NCBI GenBank assembly: GCA_030429605.1
Contig: JAUIEV010000002.1
Location: 334,065-398,064, forward strand
Direction: 5' to 3'
Length of the DNA: 64,000 nt
From: Chlamydiia bacterium
Lineage (GTDB): Bacteria > Chlamydiota > Chlamydiia > Chlamydiales > Simkaniaceae
Shown here: positions 45,989-52,588 of the stretch, one piece after another
How the letters are laid out: each line of letters begins with the position of its first letter
How positions within the stretch are numbered: the first letter of the stretch is position 1
Program-made: the position numbers and the translations under genes
The notes under the pieces: model-generated
What the model saw: the letters and a program-made list of their open reading frames with translations, nothing else
What the model was told of the DNA's origin: nothing
The model's database searches: none

Positions 45989-47072
45989 GCTTTTGCTCCT
46001 TCATGACTATGAGTGCTAAACCAATTATCACACAAGGAATGCTCAACAGCTGCCCTGTATGAAGTACAAGAAATGGGTCAAATACCCCTTGTTTTTCCTT
46101 CCAAAATTCAAGAATAAATCGAAATGCGAACACTGTGAAGAGTAATATGCCAGCTAACGCTCCTTGTTTTAAGGGGCGGCTTTTTCTAAAAAAAGCTGAA
46201 TAGAGGATACACATCAACACAAGATAGAGCAGCGCCTCGTAGAGCTGCACGGGATGCCGAGGTTGTGGAAGTCCACCATCCTCTGGATTACCGAAAATTA
46301 TGGCCCAAGGAAGTCTACTCACGACACCCAACAGCTCTTGATTCCAAAAGTTCCCGATACGAATCATAGCGCAACCAAAAAGAACTGGAATCGAAGCGAG
46401 ATCAAGCCATCCAATAAAGCGCATGAAAGGATACTCTTTCTTATGGAGGTATGTCCACAGACACACAGCAAGAAGAATACCTACAACAGCTCCGTGACTT
46501 GCAAGCCCTCCTTCCCATATCCGAAAAAATAATAGTGGGTCGAGCAAATACTCAGATGGATAGTGGTAAAAAAGAAGATGCCCTATTCGAGCACCAATAA
46601 CAGTTCCGACAGCAATAAACACCCATCCTTTCTCACTCAAGGCTGACGCTCTTTTCCGTAGAGAAACAACCTCTTTTCCCAAAAGCTCATCGAGATAAAG
46701 ACGATTGATGAGGAGGTGGAGTGCATGTGGCCTCAGCCTTTTCCTTGAAAACGCAACGAGGAGGCGATGGATTCTTTTTTTAGGTAGTGGAAGCCTTTCC
46801 TTAAGAAGAAGCCCGTTCAGCAGTGAGACAAAATTTTTTCCTTCAATTCCAAATTTATCTCTAAGCAGAGCGCCAAGACGCTCTTTATGTAGAATATCGC
46901 GTAAAATATATTCTGGGTAGTAGCAGAAAAAGCGACTGACTACTTCCTTTGTTAGAAACAACGCAACGAAAAAGCCAATGGCCCAACAAATACCGTACCA
47001 CATAACCGGCCGATCAAAGTAAGGAAGCGTAAAACAGACAGGGTCTGGGTTCCAAAAGAGCCAACTGAACAT
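45960..47072 (-). CDS. lgt: Prolipoprotein diacylglyceryl transferase-like protein (Lgt), copy 2
   Basis: A 370-residue paralogue of copy 1 directly upstream and overlapping it by 29 bases. It has FTLPYFDRPVMWYGICWAIG, GARIGHLLFYHYPSEYL, GGLASHGAVVGILLA, RIGNFWNQELLGVVS and RHPVQLYEALLYLV, so all the main motifs are kept. The same site carries an insertion of about 100 basic residues. Both copies may be active, or one may serve a special class of substrates; sequence does not tell which is the housekeeping enzyme. Confidence 0.85.
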   Translation of the reverse strand: MFSWLFWNPDPVCFTLPYFDRPVMWYGICWAIGFFVALFLTKEVVSRFFCYYPEYILRDILHKERLGALLRDKFGIEGKNFVSLLNGLLLKERLPLPKKRIHRLLVAFSRKRLRPHALHLLINRLYLDELLGKEVVSLRKRASALSEKGWVFIAVGTVIGARIGHLLFYHYPSEYLLDPLLFFRIWEGGLASHGAVVGILLAVCLWTYLHKKEYPFMRFIGWLDLASIPVLFGCAMIRIGNFWNQELLGVVSRLPWAIIFGNPEDGGLPQPRHPVQLYEALLYLVLMCILYSAFFRKSRPLKQGALAGILLFTVFAFRFILEFWKEKQGVFDPFLVLHTGQLLSIPCVIIGLALIVMKEQKHDLLDNLGS

Positions 47073-47095
47073 TCACATACCAACATCTTATAGGG

Positions 47096-47143
47096 TGATA
47101 AGACAATACCATACACATCCATTTTTCTGGGATAGTCTTATCA
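47096..47143. repeat. Inverted repeat between divergent lgt and rlmH
   Basis: TGATAAGAC (47096-47104) and its exact complement GTCTTATCA (47135-47143), 30 bases apart, in the 102-base gap between two divergent genes. A smaller repeat (TCTTAT/ATAAGA) is nested in the left arm. Could be an operator; not followed by a T-run in a useful direction. Confidence 0.35.
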
Positions 47144-47159
47144 AAAAATTTCCCCATTC

Positions 47160-47168
47160 TGGTAAAAT
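47160..47168 (+). promoter_or_regulatory. Extended -10 promoter of rlmH
   Basis: TGG directly before TAAAAT (47163-47168). The predicted transcription start falls six to seven bases downstream, on the ATG at 47175. No -35 of good quality. Confidence 0.4.
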
Positions 47169-47174
47169 ACTTCC

Positions 47175-47576
47175 ATGCTTACTGTAAAAATTATCTATAT
47201 AGGAAAGACAAAAGAGTCGTGGATTCTGGAAGGGCTGAAAGAATTTGAAAAACGACTACGAGGAGATCTCACTCTGGAGTGGGTTCTGCTCAAAAATGAT
47301 AAAGAACTAGAGGCATCCCTTGCGCAGGAGTCGACATACGCGTGCCTTGATCCCTCCGGGGATATGTACACATCGCCCTCTTTTTCAAACTATCTTTTTA
47401 AAAAAATGAGGCACACGCTGGTCATTGGAGGGCCTGAAGGTATTCCTCATCACCTGAAAAAAAACTGCATTTCGTTTTCCCAAATGACCTTCACCCATCA
47501 AATGATTAGACTCCTTCTTATCGAGCAAATATACAGAGGTGTTCAAATTTATAAAAACACACCGTATCACAAGTAA
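47175..47576 (+). CDS. rlmH: 23S rRNA pseudouridine-1915 N3-methyltransferase
   Basis: SPOUT-class SAM methyltransferase that modifies pseudouridine 1915 in helix 69. The 133-residue protein starts LTVKIIYIGKTKESWILEG and ends in the conserved knot and tail: TLVIGGPEGIPHHLKK, FSQMTFTHQMIRLLLIEQ, YRGVQIYKNTPYHK. Length and C-terminal YHK are exactly as in the family. Confidence 0.95.
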   Translation: MLTVKIIYIGKTKESWILEGLKEFEKRLRGDLTLEWVLLKNDKELEASLAQESTYACLDPSGDMYTSPSFSNYLFKKMRHTLVIGGPEGIPHHLKKNCISFSQMTFTHQMIRLLLIEQIYRGVQIYKNTPYHK

Positions 47577-47580
47577 GCTG

Positions 47581-48696
47581 CTACGTATTTTTTTTATGCA
47601 TTCTAAATGAGGTCTCAAAAACTTCATACGTGACAAGGAGAACAATAACACTAAAAAAAGTGAGGAAAACGATATTCATCTTTGGAAGCAAGGAAAAGAC
47701 TGCTATTGAAGAGAGCTCACTTAAATTGTCTGATGAATCTACAAGTCCAAAAATAGTACCAAGTCTGTGTTTTTGTTGATGATACGAGAAATACGAATAG
47801 AGCCTTGGATCAAAAATACCGTAATAAAAGGCAAAAACGAAGTTTAAAAGAATAATTGTATTTAACATTTTTCCTCCAAAAAGGAGGTAAATACCTACGA
47901 GCAAGGTAATAAATACGGTGAACATAACACCGAATAAAATCACTTCTTGGTCATTGTTATTCACAAACATTTGTATTGCTACCCCACCCAAATATCCAAC
48001 GCTAAATGCGGTGACTGCGTGTACAACATCCACTGCATCCAGCGTTTCAATCCGGTAGTAGTACAGGATATACCAAATAAAATAGACAAGGTAATATCCC
48101 TTAATTCCAAGAAAAAACCACTTCTTTTTTAACATGTCTGCAATGAGAAAAAGCTCATCTTTTACCGAAAACTTTTTCGGCCGTGCATCGTCATCTCTTG
48201 GGTCATAGAAGAAAAGCGCTGAAAGCAGTGAAGCGAGGAGACACAGTGCCGTCATCACCCAAAAAATAATTTCGAGTGAAAAATACCACCTTGCCCAGTA
48301 AAAAGACAAAAATGCAAGCATAACGGTGGCAACAACAAGTCCCATTGAAACCCGGGGTTTTTTCCCGAAGTTTACATCAAGCAGCGCAGCTGTTGCTATA
48401 GGAGTGAGATTTCCAAAGAGTCCGTTTATTGCGAACGACAGAAGGAGAAAGAGGGCGCCTTTTTTAAGAGCTAAAAAAAGAAGGAGATGCCCAACAAATA
48501 CAAACAAGAATCCATACGCCAATCCTTTTTTTCGAGAATAGAAATCTGAAAAACTTGCCTGAAGAGGTGCTGCAATAATTTGAAGAACGTAAAAAAGAAG
48601 GAGGTACGAGATATGAAAGTGTACCACCTCACGAGAGAGGGCAAGACTAGCTACAAACGTAAGCTCACGAATATAAATCAGAACGAGGCAGAGCAT
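47581..48696 (-). CDS. Major facilitator superfamily-like membrane protein
   Basis: 371 residues with about 10-11 hydrophobic segments. The loop DFYSRKKGLAYGFLFVF after the second segment resembles the MFS loop 2-3 motif (D-x3-R-K-x-G). Half-size linker (FFYDPRDDDARPKKFSVKDE) lies in the middle, as in MFS proteins. The N-terminus looks short, with no classical first helix start and no ribosome site at 48696, so a truncated or shifted start is possible. Substrate unknown. It is convergent with rlmH with a 4-base gap. Confidence 0.65.
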   Translation of the reverse strand: MLCLVLIYIRELTFVASLALSREVVHFHISYLLLFYVLQIIAAPLQASFSDFYSRKKGLAYGFLFVFVGHLLLFLALKKGALFLLLSFAINGLFGNLTPIATAALLDVNFGKKPRVSMGLVVATVMLAFLSFYWARWYFSLEIIFWVMTALCLLASLLSALFFYDPRDDDARPKKFSVKDELFLIADMLKKKWFFLGIKGYYLVYFIWYILYYYRIETLDAVDVVHAVTAFSVGYLGGVAIQMFVNNNDQEVILFGVMFTVFITLLVGIYLLFGGKMLNTIILLNFVFAFYYGIFDPRLYSYFSYHQQKHRLGTIFGLVDSSDNLSELSSIAVFSLLPKMNIVFLTFFSVIVLLVTYEVFETSFRMHKKNT

Positions 48697-48712
48697 ACTT
48701 TATGCTATACCC

Positions 48713-48734
48713 GATTGCATTCAATGATGCAATC
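48713..48734. repeat. Short perfect hairpin
   Basis: GATTGCAT (48713-48720) and ATGCAATC (48727-48734), 6-base loop, in the 44-base gap between two minus-strand membrane protein genes. No T-run follows on either strand, so it is not called a terminator; mRNA processing or stability is possible. Confidence 0.35.
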
Positions 48735-48740
48735 CCCGTT

Positions 48741-49229
48741 TTATGCAGCCCTTTTCTTCACAATCAGGTATTTTAAAAAGAATGTCGATCCATTGAGCAG
48801 AGCAAATCCGATAGCTGTATCAAGCATGCCGCGCACATCAGTACTTATTGGCAGGAATTTAATGACAAAGCCCAGCATCATCATCCCAAAAATAATCCCC
48901 ACATACCAGACTGGAAACGCGACAGGGAGAGGAACTTTACCACCATATGGAGCAATTCGTCGAATAAGCCTGTCCGCAGCTTTTCTTAATGCAACATACC
49001 CTTTGATGTATCCAAACAACGCTGACACTAAAACAACACTCAACAAGGCGTAATCAACCGACCCAAAAAGGTGTGAAAGAAAGCCTAAAACCGGCTGCTC
49101 TGTTCTTGAGTATGACTGCATAAGCTGCGCTTCATACAAGTAATTCATTCCTTTGTAGAGAAGCATCACTCCAGCAAAAAACCACATTCCAAAGCCTATA
49201 AAAATAGCACTGTTTTTTGAAACTTTCAT
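48741..49229 (-). CDS. Small integral membrane protein of unknown function
   Basis: 162 residues with four hydrophobic segments (about 8-25, 55-77, 104-123, 128-150). The middle loop has RKAADRLIRRIAPYGGKVPLP. The pattern IFIGFGMWFFAGVMLLYKGM at the start suggests a small conserved membrane family, but I cannot name it. AGGA seven bases before the ATG at 49229 is preferred over an ATG two codons upstream. Confidence 0.62.
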   Translation of the reverse strand: MKVSKNSAIFIGFGMWFFAGVMLLYKGMNYLYEAQLMQSYSRTEQPVLGFLSHLFGSVDYALLSVVLVSALFGYIKGYVALRKAADRLIRRIAPYGGKVPLPVAFPVWYVGIIFGMMMLGFVIKFLPISTDVRGMLDTAIGFALLNGSTFFLKYLIVKKRAA

Positions 49230-49292
49230 ACACATATCCTGGGTAAATCAAGTTCATACTATAGTACGAATGCATTAAGATCAAAAAAAATC

Positions 49293-49320
49293 TTGCAATA
49301 ACAACTAATCTAGTTATAGT
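49293..49320 (+). promoter_or_regulatory. Promoter of the PIN/TRAM-acpS unit
   Basis: TTGCAA (49293-49298) and TATAGT (49315-49320), spacing 16 bases. The expected start of transcription is near 49327, which leaves a short leader containing a strong ribosome site and the tiny frame at 49338. Confidence 0.55.
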
Positions 49321-49337
49321 TGTGAGGAGTACATAAT

Positions 49338-49349
49338 ATGGTGAACTAG
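49338..49349 (+). promoter_or_regulatory. Four-codon leader frame (ATG-GTG-AAC-TAG) before the PIN/TRAM gene
   Basis: AGGAGT (49326-49331 region) lies 7 bases before this ATG, the best ribosome site in the area. The frame encodes Met-Val-Asn and stops at 49347-49349, one base before the ATG of the PIN/TRAM gene at 49351. That gene cannot start further up because its frame has a stop at 49342. Ribosomes would therefore load on the leader and restart at 49351. Confidence 0.5.
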
Positions 49350-49350
49350 A

Positions 49351-50403
49351 ATGAACGTCTCACTTGCTTTTACTCGGATTTTCTTTGGTATTCTGAGTGT
49401 TCTTTTCATGACTGTCTTTGCAATGGCTCAGCTTGATGGGAGCTATTTCGTTAAAGCAAGTTATGGAATAGGGTTTGGTCTCGTTATCATAGCTCTTCTC
49501 ATAGGGTTTGATATTCTCTTTAGAAAGTTTAATCTACGCTCCTTTAATATTGCTATAGTCGGGCTCTTTATTGGGTACCTGATGGGCATAGCCCTTGACC
49601 TTCTCTTTAGCATGATTATTGACATCAGCTCTATATCAACAACGGTTCACGATGATACAATTGACATCATACGAATTCTCCTTTTCCTTTTCGGCACCTA
49701 CCTCGGCACTATATTTACTCTCCGATCATCTGATGAACTCTATGTGAGTATTCCCTTTATTCAGTTCGCTCCTTCTGAGGAAAAACAAAAAGATTTTCTC
49801 ATCGATGGCTCTGTTCTTTCTGATGCTCGAATTCTTGACCTCTGTGCAACAGGCGTTTTAGATAAAGCCGTTGTGGTTCCCCGCTTTGTTATTAAAGATT
49901 TATATGCCCATATCGAAATTGGTAATGAGAACACGAAGCTCAAAAGCCGTCGATGCCTTGATACACTCAAGAAAATGGAAGAACTCCCCGGGCTCAAGTT
50001 ACGATACAACGACACAGACTTTCCGGAAGTGAAAGACATCCATAGTAAACTTATTCGACTTGCACGACTGGTGGATGCAAATCTTCTTTCAGCTGATATA
50101 TCTAAAGTAGAAATGTCCTCAATTGAAGGAATAAAAATCATTAACATCCATTCTCTTTCAAATGCACTGAAACCCCTCCAAGACACCGGTGAATACATTA
50201 CCATTAAAGTGCAACGTGTTGGAAAGGAGCCTCGCCAGGGTGTTGGTTACCTAGAAGACGGCACTATGGTTGTCATTAATGGTGGCGGACATTTCATTGG
50301 GCAGACGATTGATGCACAAGTTCTTTCAGTAAAACACACTTCTTCTGGTAGAATGATATTCTGTAATGCACTGGAAGAAGGACAACATAATGAGCCAGAG
50401 TAG
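49351..50403 (+). CDS. Membrane protein with PIN and TRAM domains (YacL-like)
   Basis: 350 residues: three to four membrane segments (about 8-130), a PIN nuclease-like domain (about 150-270) and a TRAM domain (about 285-345). Acidic PIN residues are seen in FLIDGSVLSDARILDL and in NLLSADISKVEMS. The TRAM part has GVGYLEDGTMVVINGGGHFIG. This layout is that of the YacL/PilT N-terminal family, membrane-bound RNA- or DNA-acting proteins of unclear substrate. Translation appears to depend on restart after a tiny leader frame. It overlaps acpS by 14 bases. Confidence 0.85.
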   Translation: MNVSLAFTRIFFGILSVLFMTVFAMAQLDGSYFVKASYGIGFGLVIIALLIGFDILFRKFNLRSFNIAIVGLFIGYLMGIALDLLFSMIIDISSISTTVHDDTIDIIRILLFLFGTYLGTIFTLRSSDELYVSIPFIQFAPSEEKQKDFLIDGSVLSDARILDLCATGVLDKAVVVPRFVIKDLYAHIEIGNENTKLKSRRCLDTLKKMEELPGLKLRYNDTDFPEVKDIHSKLIRLARLVDANLLSADISKVEMSSIEGIKIINIHSLSNALKPLQDTGEYITIKVQRVGKEPRQGVGYLEDGTMVVINGGGHFIGQTIDAQVLSVKHTSSGRMIFCNALEEGQHNEPE

Positions 50404-50788
50404 TGATCTCCCCTATCCAATCATTCGTGGAATTGGATGCGATATCATTGAAATAGCAAGAATTCGAACATCTCTTCAAAAGCATGGAGAGCATTTTTAC
50501 AACAAACTGTTTACCGAACAAGAGCAAGAATACTGCTTAAATCACGCAGATCCTTCTATTCCATTTGCAGGAAGATTTGCTGCAAAAGAAGCTATTGCAA
50601 AAGCATTAGGCACAGGGTTTGGAAGCGCCGTTTCTTGGCTTGATATTGAAATTGTAAAAGACGATGCAGGAAAACCACATGTTGAGCTGTGTCCATCTAT
50701 AGTCACTTATTTCAACAACCCCACTCTTCACCTTTCCATTAGTCATTGCCACAGCTATGCAACTGCATATGCAATACACACAAGTTAA
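50390..50788 (+). CDS. acpS: Holo-[acyl-carrier-protein] synthase
   Basis: Transfers phosphopantetheine from CoA to acyl carrier protein. The 132-residue product has GIGCDIIEIARIRTS with the magnesium-binding aspartate and FAAKEAIAKALGTG with the second metal glutamate, as in all AcpS. AAGGAC seven bases before the ATG at 50390 sets the start; the frame is open eight codons further up. It overlaps the PIN/TRAM gene by 14 bases. Confidence 0.94.
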   Translation: MSQSSDLPYPIIRGIGCDIIEIARIRTSLQKHGEHFYNKLFTEQEQEYCLNHADPSIPFAGRFAAKEAIAKALGTGFGSAVSWLDIEIVKDDAGKPHVELCPSIVTYFNNPTLHLSISHCHSYATAYAIHTS

Positions 50789-50796
50789 GGTACTGC

Positions 50797-50819
50797 AAAA
50801 AGGTCGTTAAAACCGACCT
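50797..50819 (-). terminator. Terminator overlapping the end of the TPM-domain gene
   Basis: On the minus strand AGGTCG pairs with CGACCT (50814-50819 with 50801-50806) around a 7-base loop that contains the TAA stop of the TPM gene, followed by TTTT. Short but well placed; acpS converges from the other side. Confidence 0.55.
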
Positions 50820-51505
50820 GAGGCACCTCCGCCTCCACCTGAGCCACCTCCGAAGCCGCCAAAACCTCCGCCTCCGAAGCCTCCCCTTCCTCCAGTTGGA
50901 AAACCGCCCATATTTCCGAAGTAGATTCCTCTTCCTCGTTTTCTAAAGAAAGGACTGCCCCAGAGATAGAAAAAGAACCCAAGGACCACTAAAAGAAAAA
51001 AATTCTGGATGAGCTCGGTAACAAAATCTTTTTCGGTTTCAGCATACTTTGCACCAACTCGCTGCAGTATGGAGTCGATTGCACGAGACGTTCCCTCTTC
51101 ATACTTGCCCTTTCCTAGAAGCGGAGCTAAATCAGAACGAATAATACGTCCACACGCTCCATCTGGGATTTTCCCTTCAAGGCCGTAGCCCACCTCAATG
51201 CGAAGCGCTCTTTCTTTCATTGAAATAAGGAGTAACAGACCATCATCCTCAACACTGTTCCCGATCTTCCACGCATCAAAAATGTCTCGAGCCTTTTCTT
51301 CAATCGCAGCACCTTGCAGGTCTTTGAGCGTTACCACTGCAATTTCAACACCGTTTACATTCTTCAACTTCTCTTCTAATGCATGAACATACCCTTTTGA
51401 ATATATGCCTGCAAAATCATTAACATGACCTACAGGCTCAAGAGCCGGAAGTGCTCCAAAGGTAAAAAGAAGTATAAGACTACTCAAACGAAACATGCGG
51501 CGCAT
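50807..51505 (-). CDS. TPM-domain membrane protein with Gly-rich tail
   Basis: 232 residues: signal peptide (FRLSSLILLFTFGALPA), a TPM domain (about 25-145; VEIAVVTLKDLQGAAIEEKA, then LRIEVGYGLEGKIPDG, the family core), one membrane segment (FFLLVVLGFFFYLW) and a very Gly-rich C-terminus ending GASGRF. TPM proteins pair with LemA in many bacteria and may act in envelope homeostasis. GGGAG six bases before the ATG at 51505 was taken as start. It overlaps lemA by 26 bases. Confidence 0.86.
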   Translation of the reverse strand: MRRMFRLSSLILLFTFGALPALEPVGHVNDFAGIYSKGYVHALEEKLKNVNGVEIAVVTLKDLQGAAIEEKARDIFDAWKIGNSVEDDGLLLLISMKERALRIEVGYGLEGKIPDGACGRIIRSDLAPLLGKGKYEEGTSRAIDSILQRVGAKYAETEKDFVTELIQNFFLLVVLGFFFYLWGSPFFRKRGRGIYFGNMGGFPTGGRGGFGGGGFGGFGGGSGGGGGASGRF

Positions 51506-52037
51506 GGGATGCTCCCTCTGCAGAAGAAATAAAGGATTCCTCTGTAAAACCAAACAGCTGAGCTACTAAATTTCCAGGAAAACGCTTTACTCGCATGTTG
51601 TATTCAGCAACAGCTCTATTGTATCGAATTCTCTCAACAGCTACTCGATTTTCTGTCCCTGCAAGCTCATCCATCAGCTGCTGGACTGACTCATTCGCTT
51701 TTAATTGAGGATAGTTTTCTACAACGGCAATTAAACGGCTGAGAGCACTGTCAACTTCACCTTGAGCTGCCATTTTTGCAGAAGCTCCTTTTGCCTGCAT
51801 ATAGCCTTGTCTCGCTTTGGCAACTTCTTCAAATATGGACTTCTCGTGTTCCATATACCCTTTTGCAGTACGCACAAGATTAGGAATAAGGTCAAAACGA
51901 CGTTGAAATTGTGCCTCTACATGTCCCCATTGGCTTTTCACAACCTGATCTTGCGTGACCAGACGATTATACCCAGTGAAAACAAGCGCTCCAATACCCA
52001 AAACTGCAGCTAAAATCCAAATACCAACTCTTCTCAT
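51480..52037 (-). CDS. lemA: LemA family protein
   Basis: A 185-residue membrane-anchored helical protein: N-terminal anchor (VGIWILAAVLGIGALVFTGY) and the LemA core RFDLIPNLVRTAKGYMEHE, then YNRAVAEYNMRVKRFPGNLV. GGGAGG five bases before the ATG at 52037 overrides an ATG 17 codons up. The exact role of LemA is not settled; linkage to a TPM protein is a common arrangement. Cotranscribed with the TPM gene. Confidence 0.92.
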   Translation of the reverse strand: MRRVGIWILAAVLGIGALVFTGYNRLVTQDQVVKSQWGHVEAQFQRRFDLIPNLVRTAKGYMEHEKSIFEEVAKARQGYMQAKGASAKMAAQGEVDSALSRLIAVVENYPQLKANESVQQLMDELAGTENRVAVERIRYNRAVAEYNMRVKRFPGNLVAQLFGFTEESFISSAEGASHAPHVSFE

Positions 52038-52143
52038 AAAGCCTCCCACCTGGTGTATCCTTGAGTAGAAAAGAGAAAGATACCTCATTTTGCTTTAGAA
52101 GAAAAGGTGAAATCAGAATGGATCGTCAATTATAAAATAATTT

Positions 52144-52467
52144 TTATAATGATTCCCATCTGTAGGCACCAGCATCTTTTCCACGATTCCAGCCAGTATC
52201 GATATAATGAACGAGGGCATGATTATAGTCTGGATCCTTAGGATGCACCCTCTTCCCAACTTTATTGGCAAGTGTTTGCGGCATCCCCTCAAACGCTTCA
52301 ACTAAAACCCCAGTTCGAGCAATACCATATAAAATATTTTTGAAAATTGGGTGAACCTTAAGATTCCCTTCAATACCGCTAGAAAAACGTAATACCTCGA
52401 ATTCAGTGCTTTGCTGAACTAGTCTGCAAGGCATTGATCTATCAATAGTTGGCACTTGAGCAGCCAT
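52144..52467 (-). CDS. Small hypothetical protein
   Basis: 107 residues, no recognised family, no signal peptide or membrane segment. Contains a Trp-rich C-terminus (IDTGWNRGKDAGAYRWESL). GGGGG lies four to five bases before the ATG. Begins MAAQ like its divergent neighbour (MAAD) and the two unknowns at 38656 and 39780. 106 bases lie between its stop and lemA start. Real gene status is likely from the start context but not certain. Confidence 0.5.
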   Translation of the reverse strand: MAAQVPTIDRSMPCRLVQQSTEFEVLRFSSGIEGNLKVHPIFKNILYGIARTGVLVEAFEGMPQTLANKVGKRVHPKDPDYNHALVHYIDTGWNRGKDAGAYRWESL

Positions 52468-52588
52468 ATTTCCCCCAGAATTAACAAATTTAAAGCAAGT
52501 GTAACAATTACAGTAATATTAAAAAATAAACAATTTAATTTTAATAAACTAAAATTAAATGTATAATATTTACTAAAGAGGAGTAAAA
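52468..52588. promoter_or_regulatory. Divergent promoter region with a perfect AT-rich inverted repeat
   Basis: For the plus strand, TATAAT at 52562-52567 and GAGGAG at 52578-52583 precede the ATG at 52589. Immediately upstream an 11-bp inverted repeat (ATTTAATTTTA, 52533-52543, with its complement at 52550-52560, 6-base spacer) covers the -35 position. This looks like a repressor or activator site. Confidence 0.55.

Noticed and set aside
48580..49053. 157-residue plus-strand frame opposite the two membrane protein genes
   Set aside because: It crosses the gap between two well-supported minus-strand genes and reads as antisense of hydrophobic codons.
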